Source: Acidimicrobiales bacterium (GTDB lineage Bacteria; Actinomycetota; Acidimicrobiia; Acidimicrobiales; Iamiaceae). From it: a DNA stretch of 55,113 bases. The DNA lies in contig JAUJNP010000003.1 in the NCBI GenBank assembly GCA_030448105.1, positions 137,938 through 193,050 of the forward strand, written 5' to 3'. Of this stretch, positions 8,586 to 15,149 are shown in pieces; within the stretch, counting starts at the first letter, position 1; each line of letters begins with the position of its first letter. A program made the translations under genes and the position numbers. The notes beneath the pieces are model-generated. The model made no database searches. It was not told the DNA's origin and saw nothing but the letters and a program-made list of their open reading frames with translations.

Positions 8586-9325
8586 TCCTCCTCCTGGCCG
8601 CGCTGGTGGCAGGCACGCTGGCGGTCACCGCGCCGGCGGCGGCCATCATCAACGGCACGGCCGACGGCAACCGCCATCCCAACGTGGGTGGCCTTTTGTC
8701 GCCCACCCAGTACTCCGACGGCACCTGGATCTACTGCTCCGGCACGCTGATCTCGCCGACCGTGTTCCTGACCGCAGCCCACTGCGCCGGGGACGGGCGC
8801 GTGGGCGTCACCTTCGACACCGCCTACGAGGCCGGCGACAAGGTGTACTACGGCACCTTCCGGTCCGACCCCCTCTACAGCCAGCGGCAGAACGACCCGC
8901 ACGACATCGCTGTCGTGGTGTTCGACAAGGCGATCAAGGGCATCACCCCGGCCCGGCTGCCCGAGGCCGCTTCGCTCTCGAACCTCTCCAAGACGCAGAA
9001 GTTCACATCCGTCGGCTACGGCGCCTACGAGGTGACGAACTCGCCCGGCGGTCACCGGTACCTCTACAACGACGTGCGCATGTTCGGCGTCGGCACGCTG
9101 AACGCCACCAACCGGTCCTGGCTCCGGATCTCGATGAACCCCGCCACCGGCAACGCCGGCACCTGCTACGGCGATTCGGGCGGACCGAACTTCCTCGGCA
9201 CCACCAACATCGTGGCCGCCATCACGATCACGGGCGACGCCGTCTGCCGCGCGACCAACGTCACCTACCGCCTCGACACAGAGTCGGCGAGAACCTTCCT
9301 GGCGCAGTACGTCACCGTGCCCTGA
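8582..9325 (+). CDS. Secreted trypsin-like serine protease, start codon missing
   Basis: From 8582 the frame gives R-LLLLAALVAGTLAVTAPAAA, a Sec signal peptide with a cleavage site after AAA, then the mature start IINGTADGN. The chymotrypsin triad is visible: His in LTAAHC, Asp in HDIAVVVF and Ser in CYGDSGGP. The rest matches S1 proteases to the stop at 9325. The hydrophobic core of the signal peptide begins exactly where MFS sequence ends on the other strand, and no credible ATG/GTG with ribosome binding site precedes it. An internal GTG at 8606 would delete half the signal peptide. The family is certain; the gene's 5' end is not. Confidence 0.85.
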   Translation, partial: RLLLLAALVAGTLAVTAPAAAIINGTADGNRHPNVGGLLSPTQYSDGTWIYCSGTLISPTVFLTAAHCAGDGRVGVTFDTAYEAGDKVYYGTFRSDPLYSQRQNDPHDIAVVVFDKAIKGITPARLPEAASLSNLSKTQKFTSVGYGAYEVTNSPGGHRYLYNDVRMFGVGTLNATNRSWLRISMNPATGNAGTCYGDSGGPNFLGTTNIVAAITITGDAVCRATNVTYRLDTESARTFLAQYVTVP

Positions 9326-9374
9326 CCCCGGTGGAACCCCCTGGAGCGGAGATGGGGCCGCGTACTACGAGCCT

Positions 9375-9380
9375 TATCAT
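9375..9380 (+). promoter_or_regulatory. Candidate -10 box TATCAT for a leaderless transcript
   Basis: TATCAT lies 7 bases before the GTG at 9388. This is the spacing expected if transcription begins at the first base of the start codon, a common arrangement in actinobacteria. No Shine-Dalgarno sequence precedes the GTG. No clear -35 box is visible. The degenerate copy at 3664 has CATCAG at the same place. Confidence 0.5.
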
Positions 9381-9387
9381 CTGAACC

Positions 9388-9840
9388 GTGGCCCACCAGG
9401 TGCTCGACCGCCCGATCCTGTTCTACGACGACCTCTGACGGTACTGACGGCACCAAGCGGCCCTGGTCAGGGCCCGTTACGAAGGCAAGCCGCTCTCCAT
9501 CCTGCCGTTCTCCGACCCGCTGTTCGAGGTGCTGCTGGCGTCGGTGCCCGAGGCGGAGCGGCGGGCCAGCATGCACGTGGTTCGCCCCGACGGCTCGGTG
9601 GCCAGCGCCGGAGCCGGGGTGATCGAGCTGTTGGCCCTCTCGGCTCGCACCCGCTGGGTGGCCTGGGCGGCGCGGCGGTTGCCGCCGTTGCGTCGCAGGA
9701 TCGAGCGGGAGTACCGCCGGGTTGCCGATAGACGGGGCGAGCTGTCGGCTCGCGTGCCGGATGCGCCGCCCACGGTCGTCCGGCCGGGTTGGGTCCATCT
9801 GCCGGGTCACGGCGGAGGAGACGCTCCTGTAACCTCCTGA
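9388..9840 (+). CDS. Candidate selenoprotein: DCC-family (DUF393) thiol-disulfide oxidoreductase with UxxU motif
   Basis: The frame from GTG 9388 to TGA 9838-9840 encodes 150 residues if two internal TGA codons (9436-9438 and 9445-9447, residues 17 and 20) are read through. Before them is RPILFYDDL; between them Arg-Tyr; after them RHQAALVRARYEGKPLSI, then SMHVVRPDGSVASAGAGV and REYRRVADRRGELSARVPD. This is the standard DCC layout, whose signature is Y-D-x-x-C-x-x-C, and both TGA codons fall exactly on the two cysteines. No other stop interrupts the frame. A SECIS-like hairpin follows at 9459-9474. An in-frame TGA at 9382 sets the upstream limit, so GTG 9388 is the first possible start. Family members are predicted redox proteins of uncertain substrate. 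Alternative: a pseudogene with two coincident nonsense changes, which I think much less likely. It lies 22 bp upstream of an antitoxin gene. Confidence 0.72.
9459..9474 (+). promoter_or_regulatory. SECIS-like hairpin inside the DCC gene
   Basis: GGCCCTGGTCAGGGCC forms a perfect 6-bp stem with a GGTC loop. The loop begins 17 nt after the second in-frame TGA and 26 nt after the first, within the range for bacterial SECIS elements. The E. coli fdhF element, from memory, also presents GGUC in its loop about 18 nt after UGA. A SelB homologue would bind it in the mRNA. The same 16 bases occur in the degenerate copy at 3735-3750. Confidence 0.6.
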
Positions 9841-9858
9841 CAGGAGCGATTAGGAGGT
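9823..9858 (+). repeat. Interleaved inverted repeats covering the antitoxin ribosome binding site
   Basis: Two inverted repeats interleave in order A-B-A'-B'. GCTCCTG (9823-9829) pairs with CAGGAGC (9841-9847), and ACCTCCT (9832-9838) pairs with AGGAGGT (9852-9858). The last element is the Shine-Dalgarno sequence of the antitoxin gene, and the DCC stop codon lies between. The two stems could exclude each other or form a pseudoknot in RNA, or the block could be a DNA operator for the antitoxin. Confidence 0.45.
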
Positions 9859-9862
9859 CACC

Positions 9863-10450
9863 ATGGCGATGCCACTGCACGACGTGCTCGAGCGCAGGTT
9901 CGGCGTCGACGAGGAGGAGTTCGCCGCCGCCCTGGTCGAGTTCGCCGATCGAGCTGGTCCCCTCGCGGTGACCGACATCCGTCCCGCCGACTACTTCGCC
10001 GACGCCCAGCAGGCCACGTTGGCCAAGCTGGGCGCCTCGCTCCGGCCGTTGCGGCCCAACGACCTCGGCCCCGTCGCCGGTCTGGCCGCGGCCCACGCCG
10101 AGCTGGTGAAGCACTCCGTCAGCGTTGCCATCGTGGCCAAGCGCTTGGGCGTCGACCCCAGCCGGGTACGGCAGCGCATCTATGCCCGCTCGCTCTACGC
10201 CTTCAAGCCGCGTGGTGCCTGGCTGGTTCCGGCCTTCCAGCTCGCCCGCCGCAAGCTGGTGCCCGGCCTCGACCGTGTGGTCGCCGAACTGTCGCCGATG
10301 CTCCATCCCGTGGCCGTCAGCCGATGGTTCACCACCCCGAACGTGGACCTGGTCCTCGGTGACCAGGCCGTCTCGCCCATGCAATGGCTGTCGTCGGGCG
10401 GTCCGCCCGACCTGGTGGCGTCGTTGGCAGGCAACATCGATCAGCGTTAG
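9863..10450 (+). CDS. Antitoxin of the MbcA/ParS/Xre-RES type
   Basis: The 195-residue protein has a central helix-turn-helix-like segment, VAIVAKRLGVDPSRVRQRIY. Its C-terminus, ending WFTTPNVDLVLGDQAVSPMQ then WLSSGGPPDLVASLAG, matches the toxin-binding domain of antitoxins paired with RES toxins (W...P...L.G..SP..WL..GG). The ATG at 9863 follows AGGAGG at 5 bases. It is followed 103 bp later by a RES toxin gene, the usual order. It should neutralise the toxin and repress the operon, possibly through the repeats at 9823-9858. Confidence 0.85.
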   Translation: MAMPLHDVLERRFGVDEEEFAAALVEFADRAGPLAVTDIRPADYFADAQQATLAKLGASLRPLRPNDLGPVAGLAAAHAELVKHSVSVAIVAKRLGVDPSRVRQRIYARSLYAFKPRGAWLVPAFQLARRKLVPGLDRVVAELSPMLHPVAVSRWFTTPNVDLVLGDQAVSPMQWLSSGGPPDLVASLAGNIDQR

Positions 10451-10553
10451 GAGCCGAGCCGATAGGCGAGGCGACCCACCCAGCACGGCGCCTGTTGCGG
10501 CGCAGCCGCACCGCTTGCCCGGACAACGGCTCGACCTTTCCGCGACGTCCTTA

Positions 10554-11171
10554 GTGCCCAAGTTCCCATGGCCGCCGGCAGCCGACGAGCTCGGGCGGCT
10601 CCCAGCCACGCACCACACGCTGCGGGCCGGCACGCCGATCGCCCGCATCTACGCACGGGGCGGGCGGCATCCGACGACGTGGCGCGCCCTCCGCTTCGAC
10701 GGCCCGTTCGCCGGCGCCCGCTTCGACCACCACGTCAGCGGTGACCGCCGGGGGGTCATGTACGCCGCCCGCCACCTGATCACCTGCGTGGCCGAGGTGT
10801 TCCAGGACTCCCGCGTCGTCGATCGCTTCGCTGACGACCGGTTCCTCGCGGCGTTCCGCCTCACGAGATCGGTGCGGCTGCTCGATCTGACCGGTGACTG
10901 GCCGACGCGCGCCGGCGCCAGCCAGGCCATCTCATCCGGCCATCGTCCGAAGGCGCAGGCGTGGGCGCGGGCGATCTACGAGGCGTACCCCAAAGTGGAA
11001 GGGCTCTGGTACCCGTCGTCGATGCACGGCGGGCACCCTGCCCTCGTCCTGTTCGAGCGTGCCGAAGGCGCCCTCGCCACCGGCACCGACCTCGACGTCC
11101 CACTGTCGCACCCGGGCCTGCTCCCCGATCTCGTCCGCGCCGCCGGTTCCCTCGGCTACCTCCTCCGCTGA
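10554..11171 (+). CDS. RES domain toxin (NAD+-degrading family)
   Basis: The 205-residue protein has the RES layout: RAGTPIARIYARGGRHPTTW, then RFDGPFAGARFDHH, then MYAARHLITCVAEVFQDS, and a C-terminal region ending HPGLLPDLVRAAGSLGYLLR. RES toxins such as MbcT phosphorolyse or hydrolyse NAD+ and are held by the upstream antitoxin. The GTG at 10554 gives the family's usual length. The open frame extends upstream through the antitoxin in another frame without family resemblance. The ribosome binding site is weak, which would favour antitoxin over toxin. Only the family and partner are inferred; the activity is not visible. Confidence 0.85.
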   Translation: MPKFPWPPAADELGRLPATHHTLRAGTPIARIYARGGRHPTTWRALRFDGPFAGARFDHHVSGDRRGVMYAARHLITCVAEVFQDSRVVDRFADDRFLAAFRLTRSVRLLDLTGDWPTRAGASQAISSGHRPKAQAWARAIYEAYPKVEGLWYPSSMHGGHPALVLFERAEGALATGTDLDVPLSHPGLLPDLVRAAGSLGYLLR

Positions 11172-11183
11172 CAACCTGGCGCG

Positions 11184-11402
11184 ATGGCGTCGGATCGAGG
11201 GGTCCACGAACCACACCCCGCCCGGCTCGCCCCTTACGACCCGTGGCGGGAGGCGATCCTCGAGGCGCACGCCGCCGCCGTAGGGGCCGGCGACCCCGGC
11301 TACCTCGACCCCCGCACCGGTCTGTACGTTCTCACCGCCGCCGAGCTGACCGCCCGCGGCGCCTGCTGCGACCAGGGCTGCCGCCACTGCCCCTACCTGT
11401 GA
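11184..11402 (+). CDS. DUF5522 family small protein
   Basis: The 72-residue protein ends RGACCDQGCRHCPYL, the cysteine-rich tail typical of DUF5522 proteins, preceded by PGYLDPRTGLYVLTAAEL. The CC-x(3)-C-x(2)-C pattern suggests metal or Fe-S binding, but the function is unknown. The ATG at 11184 lies 12 bp after the toxin stop, so it may be cotranscribed, although the family is usually independent of toxin-antitoxin pairs. Confidence 0.85.
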   Translation: MASDRGVHEPHPARLAPYDPWREAILEAHAAAVGAGDPGYLDPRTGLYVLTAAELTARGACCDQGCRHCPYL

Positions 11403-11526
11403 GCGGAAGCGCCCCGCCCGTCTACCCTGATCCGTGCCCACCTACCGGAGGCGGGCGTGTCGATGGTCGGGCGCCACCGCCAAGCGCGCCACCCATGACT
11501 AGAGCAAGGGGCTGCGCCTCGGCCCG

Positions 11527-12045
11527 ATGACGGCCGGTCCGAAGTCCCGGTCCCGTGACATCCGGCGGTCCCGCCGCCGACGCCAGCACGGGTGCTGGAA
11601 CCACCTGATCGCCGCTCCGCTCTGGGTGGCCTACGGCGCCAACCTTGGAACCCTTCTGCGGACCTGCGACGCGGTGGGCGCGTGCATGGCGGTGCCCAGG
11701 ACGGACCACTACCGGGACGCCCTCGATCACGGCGACACGCTCGAGCGCCGACCGCACATCCACTGGCTCGATCGATCGAAGCTGGCCTGGATCGAGGACC
11801 AGCGCGCCCGGGGTTCCACGGTCGTGGCGGTGGAGCTGGCCGAGGATGCCGTGCCCCTCACCCGCCTGGAGCCGGCCCGGCAGACGACCATCGTGCTCCT
11901 CGGACACGAGCGCCGCGGCGTGCCCGAGGAGGCGTGGCCGCTGGTCGATGAAGTGGTCGAGATCCCGATGGTGGGGCGCGGTGCGAGCCTCAACGTCGCC
12001 GTCGCCGGCTCGCTGGTGCTCTATCGCCTGGCAGGGTTGGCCTGA
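11527..12045 (+). CDS. SPOUT (TrmH/SpoU) family RNA 2'-O-methyltransferase
   Basis: The 172-residue protein shows all three SpoU motifs: NLGTLLRTCDAVG (motif 1), LLGHERRGVPEEA (motif 2) and EIPMVGRGASLNVAVAGSLVL (motif 3, forming the SAM-binding trefoil knot). It should methylate a ribose 2'-OH in tRNA or rRNA. The N-terminus is short and Arg-rich, with no separate RNA-binding domain, resembling compact TrmL/TrmH-like enzymes. The tRNA-Arg gene lies 79 bp downstream on the opposite strand. Confidence 0.88.
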   Translation: MTAGPKSRSRDIRRSRRRRQHGCWNHLIAAPLWVAYGANLGTLLRTCDAVGACMAVPRTDHYRDALDHGDTLERRPHIHWLDRSKLAWIEDQRARGSTVVAVELAEDAVPLTRLEPARQTTIVLLGHERRGVPEEAWPLVDEVVEIPMVGRGASLNVAVAGSLVLYRLAGLA

Positions 12046-12124
12046 TCGAGCCGTCGTCTGTGGCTGGCGGCGTCATGCGAACCGATAACCACCGCCGCGC
12101 CGGATCTCGACGGCTTGCAGCTCG

Positions 12125-12197
12125 CGCCCCCGGCAGGATTCGAACCTGCGACGCACGGTTTAGGAAACCGATGCTCTATCCCCTGAGCTACGAGGGC
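12125..12197 (-). tRNA. tRNA-Arg (anticodon CCT)
   Basis: On the minus strand the 73-nt cloverleaf begins GCCCTCG and its acceptor partner is CGGGGGC with G at the discriminator position. The D arm contains AGCTCAGGGGATAGAGC. The anticodon loop is TTCCTAA with CCT at positions 34-36, reading AGG codons. The T arm contains GGTTCGAATCC. CCA is not encoded. One mismatch is present at the base of the anticodon stem. It is not a selenocysteine tRNA. Confidence 0.95.
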
Positions 12198-12395
12198 TTG
12201 CGGCGCAACATGCATGTGGGCCTCAATCTTCGCCTCATCTTGCCCACAGTGCTACGCCGGCCGGAGCCGCGGCGGCCCACCGCGTTCAGCATGTCAGCGT
12301 GACGCCTTGTCATGGAGCCAAGAGGCATACATCGCTGCCAGCCTCAGCTTGATCTCACGCCCCCTCGAGGCTGGCCTCCCTGTTCCCGAGGCGCC

Positions 12396-13121
12396 TCAGC
12401 GGGCGGGCTTCCGTCGCCCCTTCACCGCCGGCGGCGAGGGCCCCGTCCTCGCTGGCGCCTTTCTCCTCGAAGGGTTCAGCCGGCGCTCCAGCCCGAGCAG
12501 CAGGAGGTCGAGCCCGTGGTGGAACAGCTCGTCGCCCTCGACGACCGCCAGCTCGGTCGCGCATGTGGTCACAGCGGGGAACTGGGACGTGTCGAGGGCC
12601 TCGTACCGTGCCCGCAGGACGGGCTCGACCGGTCCACCCACTCGTTCCCGGATACCGAGCTCCAGCAGCACGTAGCCGAGTGTGAACCCGGTGAGGGTAC
12701 GGAAGGCGAAGGCTGCCTCACGCGGCGAGAAGCCCGCTTCGAGCAGGGCCGCCATGCCGGCTTCGGTCGCGTGCAGGGTGTTGTCCCCGCCGTGGGGCCG
12801 GCGGGCCACGAGCGTCGCGATGGACGGGTGGGCGAGTAGCGCCGTCCGATAGCCAGCGGCGGCGGACCGCGCTCGTTGCCGCCAGTCACCGTCGGAGCCG
12901 ATCGGGGCGATGGTGTCGGCGAGCACGGCGTCGGCCAGCGCGTCCAGGAGCTCTTCCTTGTTCTTGAAGTGGCGGTACAACGCCATCGGGTCGACGCCGA
13001 GAGCGGCACCGAGCGCTCGCATGGTGAACGCGGCGGCTCCCTGAGACTCAGCGAGACCGATCGCCGCCTCGACGATCACTGTCCGGCTCAGGCGGCCGCG
13101 CGGCTGTTGCCTACCCGCCAT
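12396..13121 (-). CDS. TetR family regulator (TetR_C-type)
   Basis: The 241-residue protein starts at ATG 13121 (MAGRQQPRGRLSRTVIVEA). Its helix-turn-helix is FTMRALGAALGVDPMALYRH followed by FKNKEELLDALADAV, and the ligand-binding domain resembles tetracycline-repressor C-terminal domains. The C-terminus is basic (RRKAPARTGP to KGRRKPAR). A perfect 15-bp palindrome lies 86 bp upstream at 13207-13221, between this gene and the divergent SDR remnant. The same palindrome recurs at 15977 and 20232, so this regulator is the likely master of a small local regulon. Confidence 0.85.
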   Translation of the reverse strand: MAGRQQPRGRLSRTVIVEAAIGLAESQGAAAFTMRALGAALGVDPMALYRHFKNKEELLDALADAVLADTIAPIGSDGDWRQRARSAAAGYRTALLAHPSIATLVARRPHGGDNTLHATEAGMAALLEAGFSPREAAFAFRTLTGFTLGYVLLELGIRERVGGPVEPVLRARYEALDTSQFPAVTTCATELAVVEGDELFHHGLDLLLLGLERRLNPSRRKAPARTGPSPPAVKGRRKPAR

Positions 13122-13206
13122 GACGACTGCCGGCGCGGCGCATGGCGGTGACCTCTCCCGCAGCGGCGGGACGGCACGCACCGGTTCCACCGGACGATCG
13201 GCGACG

Positions 13207-13221
13207 GTCTACCGTGTAGAC
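13207..13221. promoter_or_regulatory. TetR-type operator, GTCTACCGTGTAGAC
   Basis: Perfect inverted repeat with 6-bp arms GTCTAC/GTAGAC and a 3-bp centre, located between the divergent TetR gene (start 13121) and the SDR remnant. It is the best conserved of three similar sites in the window. Confidence 0.65.
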
Positions 13222-13242
13222 GTAACGACACCGGGGGGGTGC

Positions 13243-13671
13243 GTGGCGGGAAGGCCTGACGGCAAGGTCGCCTTGACCACAGGAGCGACGAGCGGGATCG
13301 GCGAGGCTACCGCTCGCGTCTTCGCTCGAGAGGGGGCCTCCCTGGTGGGTCCCGGTCGCGCGGGAGCGGTTCGGGCGGATCGACTGCCTCGTGAACAACG
13401 CCGCGGCTCCCACTTTCGTCTCTGTCGAGGAGGTGACTCCATCCAACTTTCGCTCGGCCTGCGACTCCTCGTGGAAAGTGTCCTGCTCGGCATCAAGCAT
13501 GTCCTGCCGGGGATGCGCGTGCGGGGAGGGGCAGCGTCCCCAACACCTCGAGCATCGCAGCCCACCGCACGGCCACGCGTCTTGGCCTCAGAGGAGGGCA
13601 GCTTCGTGAACGGTCATGACCTTGTCGTCGACGGCGGCTGGATGTGGGCCTCCAACGAGAGAAGCCAGTGA
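13243..13671 (+). pseudogene. Decayed short-chain dehydrogenase/reductase (SDR)
   Basis: The N-terminal nucleotide-binding motif is present (GKVALTTGATSGIGEATARV, then FAREGASLV), but the following 40-odd residues are missing. The frame then changes to RIDCLVNNAAAPTFVSVEEV with the NNAA motif, and later pieces include NTSSIAAH. The catalytic YxxxK region is gone, and the original frame resumes with GSFVNGHDLVVDGGWM at the C-terminus. Multiple larger deletions make this a genuine pseudogene rather than a sequencing slip. Its stop overlaps the start of the next gene as GTGA, showing a former operon. Confidence 0.8.
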
Positions 13672-14540
13672 CCCGGCAGCGATGGAGCGTCGGCGACATC
13701 GAGGTGAACGCCGTGGTAGAGGACGAGTACCGCGGCATACCGCCCGAGATGTTCTTCCCCTCGGGGTCGGCCGAGCGGGTACGGGCGCAGCAGTGGTTGA
13801 TGCCGACGTACGCGAACGCGGCCGGTCTCGTGGGGCTGCGGGTTCAGGCGTTTCTCCTGAGAGTCGCGGCGCAGTGGGTGCTGGTCGATCCCTGTGTCGG
13901 GAACGGAAAGCGACGCTCGTTCCCTCCCTGGAACGACCTGTCGTCGCGGTGGCTCGAGGACCTCCGAGCGTCGGGCTGCGACCCCGAGGCGGTCGACCTC
14001 GTCGTCCACACCCACCTCCACCCCGACCACGTCGGCTGGGACACCACCTTCCACCGCGGCTCGTGGATGGTGACGTTCCCCTCGGCGCGGCACGTGTACG
14101 TGCGAGAGGAGTACGACCACTGGCGGATGCACCCGTCCGGCGACGCCGACGCGGTGTTCGCCGACTCTGTCGAGCCCGTCCTCGCCTCAGGTCTCGCATC
14201 GTTCGTCGCTGCCGACGCCGAAATCGCGACGGGCGTCAGGCTGATCCCCACGCCGGGCCACACGCCCGGCCACGCCTCCCTCGAGGTCACCAGCGGGACC
14301 CACCGGGCGGTCATCACCGGCGACCTCGTCCATCATCCCGCGCAGCTCGCGTACCCGGGGTGGGAGGAGATCGGCGACGTCGACGTGGACCTGGCGAGGC
14401 AGACGCGCCGCCGGTTCTTCGAGCGGTACGCGGACACCGACGTCCTCGTCCTGGGCACACACTTCCCGGCCGAGCCCGGGGGGCGGATCCGCCGCCGTGG
14501 AGATGCCTGGTACTTCGAACCCGTTGTCGGCGAGACGTGA
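13668..14540 (+). CDS. MBL-fold metallo-hydrolase
   Basis: The 290-residue protein carries HTHLHPDHVGW (HxHxDH) near residue 115, the zinc-binding motif of the metallo-beta-lactamase fold. Further ligands are in TPGHTPGH near residue 195 and ITGDLVHHP near 215, with a late VLGTHFP. This is close to quorum-quenching lactonase-like or general hydrolase groups; the substrate is unknown. The GTG at 13668 overlaps the SDR stop. An upstream ATG at 13644 lies inside the SDR frame and is less likely. The HIT gene follows after 1 bp, indicating one transcript. Confidence 0.88.
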   Translation: MTRQRWSVGDIEVNAVVEDEYRGIPPEMFFPSGSAERVRAQQWLMPTYANAAGLVGLRVQAFLLRVAAQWVLVDPCVGNGKRRSFPPWNDLSSRWLEDLRASGCDPEAVDLVVHTHLHPDHVGWDTTFHRGSWMVTFPSARHVYVREEYDHWRMHPSGDADAVFADSVEPVLASGLASFVAADAEIATGVRLIPTPGHTPGHASLEVTSGTHRAVITGDLVHHPAQLAYPGWEEIGDVDVDLARQTRRRFFERYADTDVLVLGTHFPAEPGGRIRRRGDAWYFEPVVGET

Positions 14541-14541
14541 C

Positions 14542-15030
14542 ATGAACAGCGGCAGCGCATCGACCAGCCACGCGCCGGACAGGTATGACTGCCCCGTGTG
14601 CGCCGCCCTGGCGGGCCGGACCATCAGCGTGGGCGACCTTGCCTTCGGGCGCGACGCCGTCCCCAAGGACTACGGCGACGTCGCGATCGTCATGAACCCC
14701 CTCTGGTGGCCGCGCAATCCCGGGTCGGTGATCGTCGTGCCGACCCGCCACTACGAAAACGTCTTTGATCTGCCCACCCGGCTCGGCGGCGACCTGCAGC
14801 TCGCCGTCCACGATGCGGCCACCGCGCTCCGTGCGACGGAGGGGTGCGCGGGCGTCACCGTCCGGCAGAACAACGAGCCGGGCGGCGACCAGGAGGTCTG
14901 GCACTTTCACATCCACGTCATCCCCCGGCACGGTGGCGACGGGCTCCGGTCTCCGCGACCGGCCCCCGCGCCGGCACACGAGTTCGGCACTCGCGCCTCG
15001 CGCCTCAAGGAAGCACTGCGTGGCGCCTGA
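14542..15030 (+). CDS. HIT family protein (histidine triad hydrolase)
   Basis: The 162-residue protein has the histidine triad HFHIHVIPRH near residue 122 and an N-terminal CPVCAAL zinc-type pair. HIT proteins hydrolyse or transfer nucleotidyl groups from nucleotide conjugates. The ATG at 14542 lies directly after the MBL stop, so the two are probably translated from one mRNA. The segment GSVIVVPTRHYENVFDLP is typical of the family. Confidence 0.9.
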   Translation: MNSGSASTSHAPDRYDCPVCAALAGRTISVGDLAFGRDAVPKDYGDVAIVMNPLWWPRNPGSVIVVPTRHYENVFDLPTRLGGDLQLAVHDAATALRATEGCAGVTVRQNNEPGGDQEVWHFHIHVIPRHGGDGLRSPRPAPAPAHEFGTRASRLKEALRGA

Positions 15031-15149
15031 CCTGACCCAGGCAGGTGAAGCCGAGCCCGTTCACTTCGCCGACGTCGAGCCGCCGGACCCGAGGCTTCTC
15101 GCCGACGTCTTTCCGCGTCCGGCGCGCCCGTCACGTGGCGGCACCCTCG

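Noticed and set aside
9388..9840. Genome-wide reassignment of TGA to Cys or Trp
   Set aside because: Many clearly complete genes in the window end at TGA at the expected family length, so TGA is a normal terminator here.
12125..12197. The tRNA near the candidate selenoprotein as a possible tRNA-Sec
   Set aside because: It has a standard 73-nt cloverleaf, a 7-bp acceptor stem and anticodon CCT. A tRNA-Sec would be longer, with an 8-bp acceptor, a long variable arm and anticodon TCA.
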